DNA of 64,000 nt, from positions 2,852,001-2,916,000 of the forward strand of contig NZ_BAAAXV010000001.1 of assembly GCF_039535785.1 (NCBI RefSeq). The letters are read 5' to 3'. The notes under the pieces are model-generated. The model was given only the letters and a program-made list of their open reading frames with translations, had not been told where the DNA came from and did no database searches. The stretch comes from Nonomuraea helvata (GTDB lineage Bacteria > Actinomycetota > Actinomycetes > Streptosporangiales > Streptosporangiaceae). Below, one piece after another: positions 63,008 to 64,000 of this stretch; position 1 is the stretch's first letter; every line of letters begins with the position of its first letter. Position numbers and translations under genes: made by a program.

Positions 63008-63019
63008 TACGCTGATGCC

Positions 63020-63610
63020 ATGACGCGCGCCGACAAGGACAAGCCCGTCGTCCTCTCCCGCATCTACACCCGCGCGGGCGACGACGGCACCACCGCGCTG
63101 AGCGACATGAGCAGGGCGTCCAAGACCGATTCCCGGCTGGCCGCCTATGCCGACGTGGAGGAGGCCAACGCCCACCTGGGGCTCGCGCTCTCGTTCGGCA
63201 CCCTGCCGGCGGAGCTCGTGGCGGTTCTCGTCCGGGTCCAGAACGAGCTGTTCGACGTGGGGGCCGACCTGGCCACGCCGGTCGTGGAGAATCCGGAGTT
63301 CCCGCCGCTGCGGGTGGAGCAGTCGTACATCGACCGGCTGGAGGAGCAGTGCGACCGCCTCAACGCCGATCTCAAGCCCCTGCGCAGCTTCGTGCTGCCC
63401 GGTGGCGAGCCCGCCACAGCCGCGCTGCACGTGGCCAGGGTGACGGTCCGCAGGGCTGAGCGCACCACGTGGGCGGCCCTGCAGGCCCATGACGACATGA
63501 ACGCGCTGACGGCGAAATACCTCAACCGCCTGTCGGACCTGCTCTTCATCGCCTGCCGGGTCGCCCACGCGGGCAACGAGATCCTCTGGAAGCCGGGCGG
63601 CACCCGCTAA
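63020..63610 (+). CDS. Cob(I)alamin adenosyltransferase (PduO type)
   Basis: 196 residues; adenosylates reduced cobalamin to coenzyme B12. IYTRAGDDGTTALSD is the ATP-binding N-terminus, YADVEEANAHLGLALSF and VLPGGEPATAALHVARVTVRRAER the helical bundle, and the end NRLSDLLFIACRVAH matches the PduO family. ATG 63020. It could serve methylmalonyl-CoA mutase, in keeping with mce in this window (inference). Confidence 0.93.
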   Translation: MTRADKDKPVVLSRIYTRAGDDGTTALSDMSRASKTDSRLAAYADVEEANAHLGLALSFGTLPAELVAVLVRVQNELFDVGADLATPVVENPEFPPLRVEQSYIDRLEEQCDRLNADLKPLRSFVLPGGEPATAALHVARVTVRRAERTTWAALQAHDDMNALTAKYLNRLSDLLFIACRVAHAGNEILWKPGGTR

Positions 63611-63618
63611 GCGGGCCG

Positions 63619-63996
63619 TCAGGCGACATCCAGGTACGCGCTGGGCGGCGCGGACTCCAGCCACGCCAGGAAGCCGGTCAAGGCGTCGGCGCTCATCGCG
63701 AGGGAGATCCCCCGGGTCGTGCCCCCGCAGTCGACAGCGAAAAGCCCGCCGTCGATCTCACGGCGGGCGGAAACGACGAGGCCGCGCCTCGCGATCGCGT
63801 GGCGCGGCCTCAGTCGGACGCCCAAGAGCGGAATCCAATGGAGCTCTCCGTCGGCGTAGCGGGCTACCCCGCTCTGCCAGCCACGGTCGCCCACGCGGAG
63901 CCGACAGGGCACACTGCCGCGCGCGCGGGCCAGCGTGACGCCACGCAGGACGATGAGGGCGGCAAAAGCTACGAGAATCAGAACCGTCGCTACCAT
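63619..63996 (-). CDS. DUF2550 family membrane protein
   Basis: 125 residues with an N-terminal membrane segment (VATVLILVAFAALIVLRGVTL) and a compact cytoplasmic domain ending LESAPPSAYLDVA. In actinobacteria DUF2550 genes lie beside atpC (from memory), so ATP synthase genes are expected just beyond the window. Convergent with the adenosyltransferase gene, eight bases apart. Confidence 0.88.
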   Translation of the reverse strand: MVATVLILVAFAALIVLRGVTLARARGSVPCRLRVGDRGWQSGVARYADGELHWIPLLGVRLRPRHAIARRGLVVSARREIDGGLFAVDCGGTTRGISLAMSADALTGFLAWLESAPPSAYLDVA

Positions 63997-64000
63997 GCCG

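Overview
The window is very GC-rich, densely coded DNA from a filamentous-type actinomycete. Gene content and order point to Streptosporangiales/Streptosporangiaceae (Nonomuraea-like), but this rests on synteny and protein families recalled from memory, not on a search. Lineage markers are the clpS-DUF2017-mec-cysO-cysM and murI-(Rv1339-like)-rph-rdgB blocks, NucS, a Scy/FilP-like coiled-coil protein beside thiolase and methylmalonyl-CoA epimerase, DUF3039, DUF2550 and a large secreted RHS protein. I see no rRNA, tRNA, CRISPR array, insertion sequence or phage gene. No stretch longer than about 300 bases lacks a gene.

1-13.6 kb: the 3' end of a membrane-anchored sulfite-oxidase-type molybdoenzyme is cut by the window edge. 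Then come rdgB, rph, an MFS gene on the opposite strand, a metallo-beta-lactamase-fold protein and murI, followed by a thioesterase, a PRC-barrel protein and a Gln/Trp-rich DUF3352 membrane protein. A cysteine-synthesis operon follows on the minus strand: clpS, DUF2017, mec, a 23-residue leader peptide, cysO, cysM. Divergent from it are pncB and pncA (NAD salvage).

13.6-24.7 kb: accessory and regulatory genes. They include two single-domain proteins (a membrane protein and a STAS protein), an SF2 helicase, a proline-rich membrane protein, two MFS exporters (one divergent from its TetR regulator), an M43-type secreted metalloprotease, DUF3039, UPF0301, an LPFTG surface protein and a second TetR.

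24.7-32.9 kb: a glycerol catabolic cluster (IclR/GylR-type regulator, glpK, glpD) with two near-identical palindromic operators. After it come an unrecognised gene, malic enzyme, a cytidylate-kinase-like protein, a thioredoxin-fold/TPR protein and a MarR regulator.

33-43.7 kb: membrane proteins, a 50-residue protein missed by long-ORF searches and flanked by strong hairpins, a membrane protein/XRE regulator/quinone oxidoreductase operon, thiolase, mce, the Scy/FilP-like protein, an AI-2E-family permease, a hydrolase and an SDR.

43.8-53.5 kb: the most distinctive region, a two-gene operon for secreted giants. A 1099-residue protein with a DNRLRE-like domain and two LamG domains lies upstream of a 2099-residue YD/RHS protein. 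The RHS protein's C-terminus is a long Ala/Arg/Lys helix plus an unrecognised tail, with no immunity gene.

53.6-64 kb: hydrolase, zinc-ribbon protein, double 3-hydroxyacyl-CoA dehydrogenase, nucS, aldehyde dehydrogenase with a TetR regulator, a STAS protein, an ABC-2 exporter operon ending in a histidine kinase without a response regulator, cobalamin adenosyltransferase and DUF2550.
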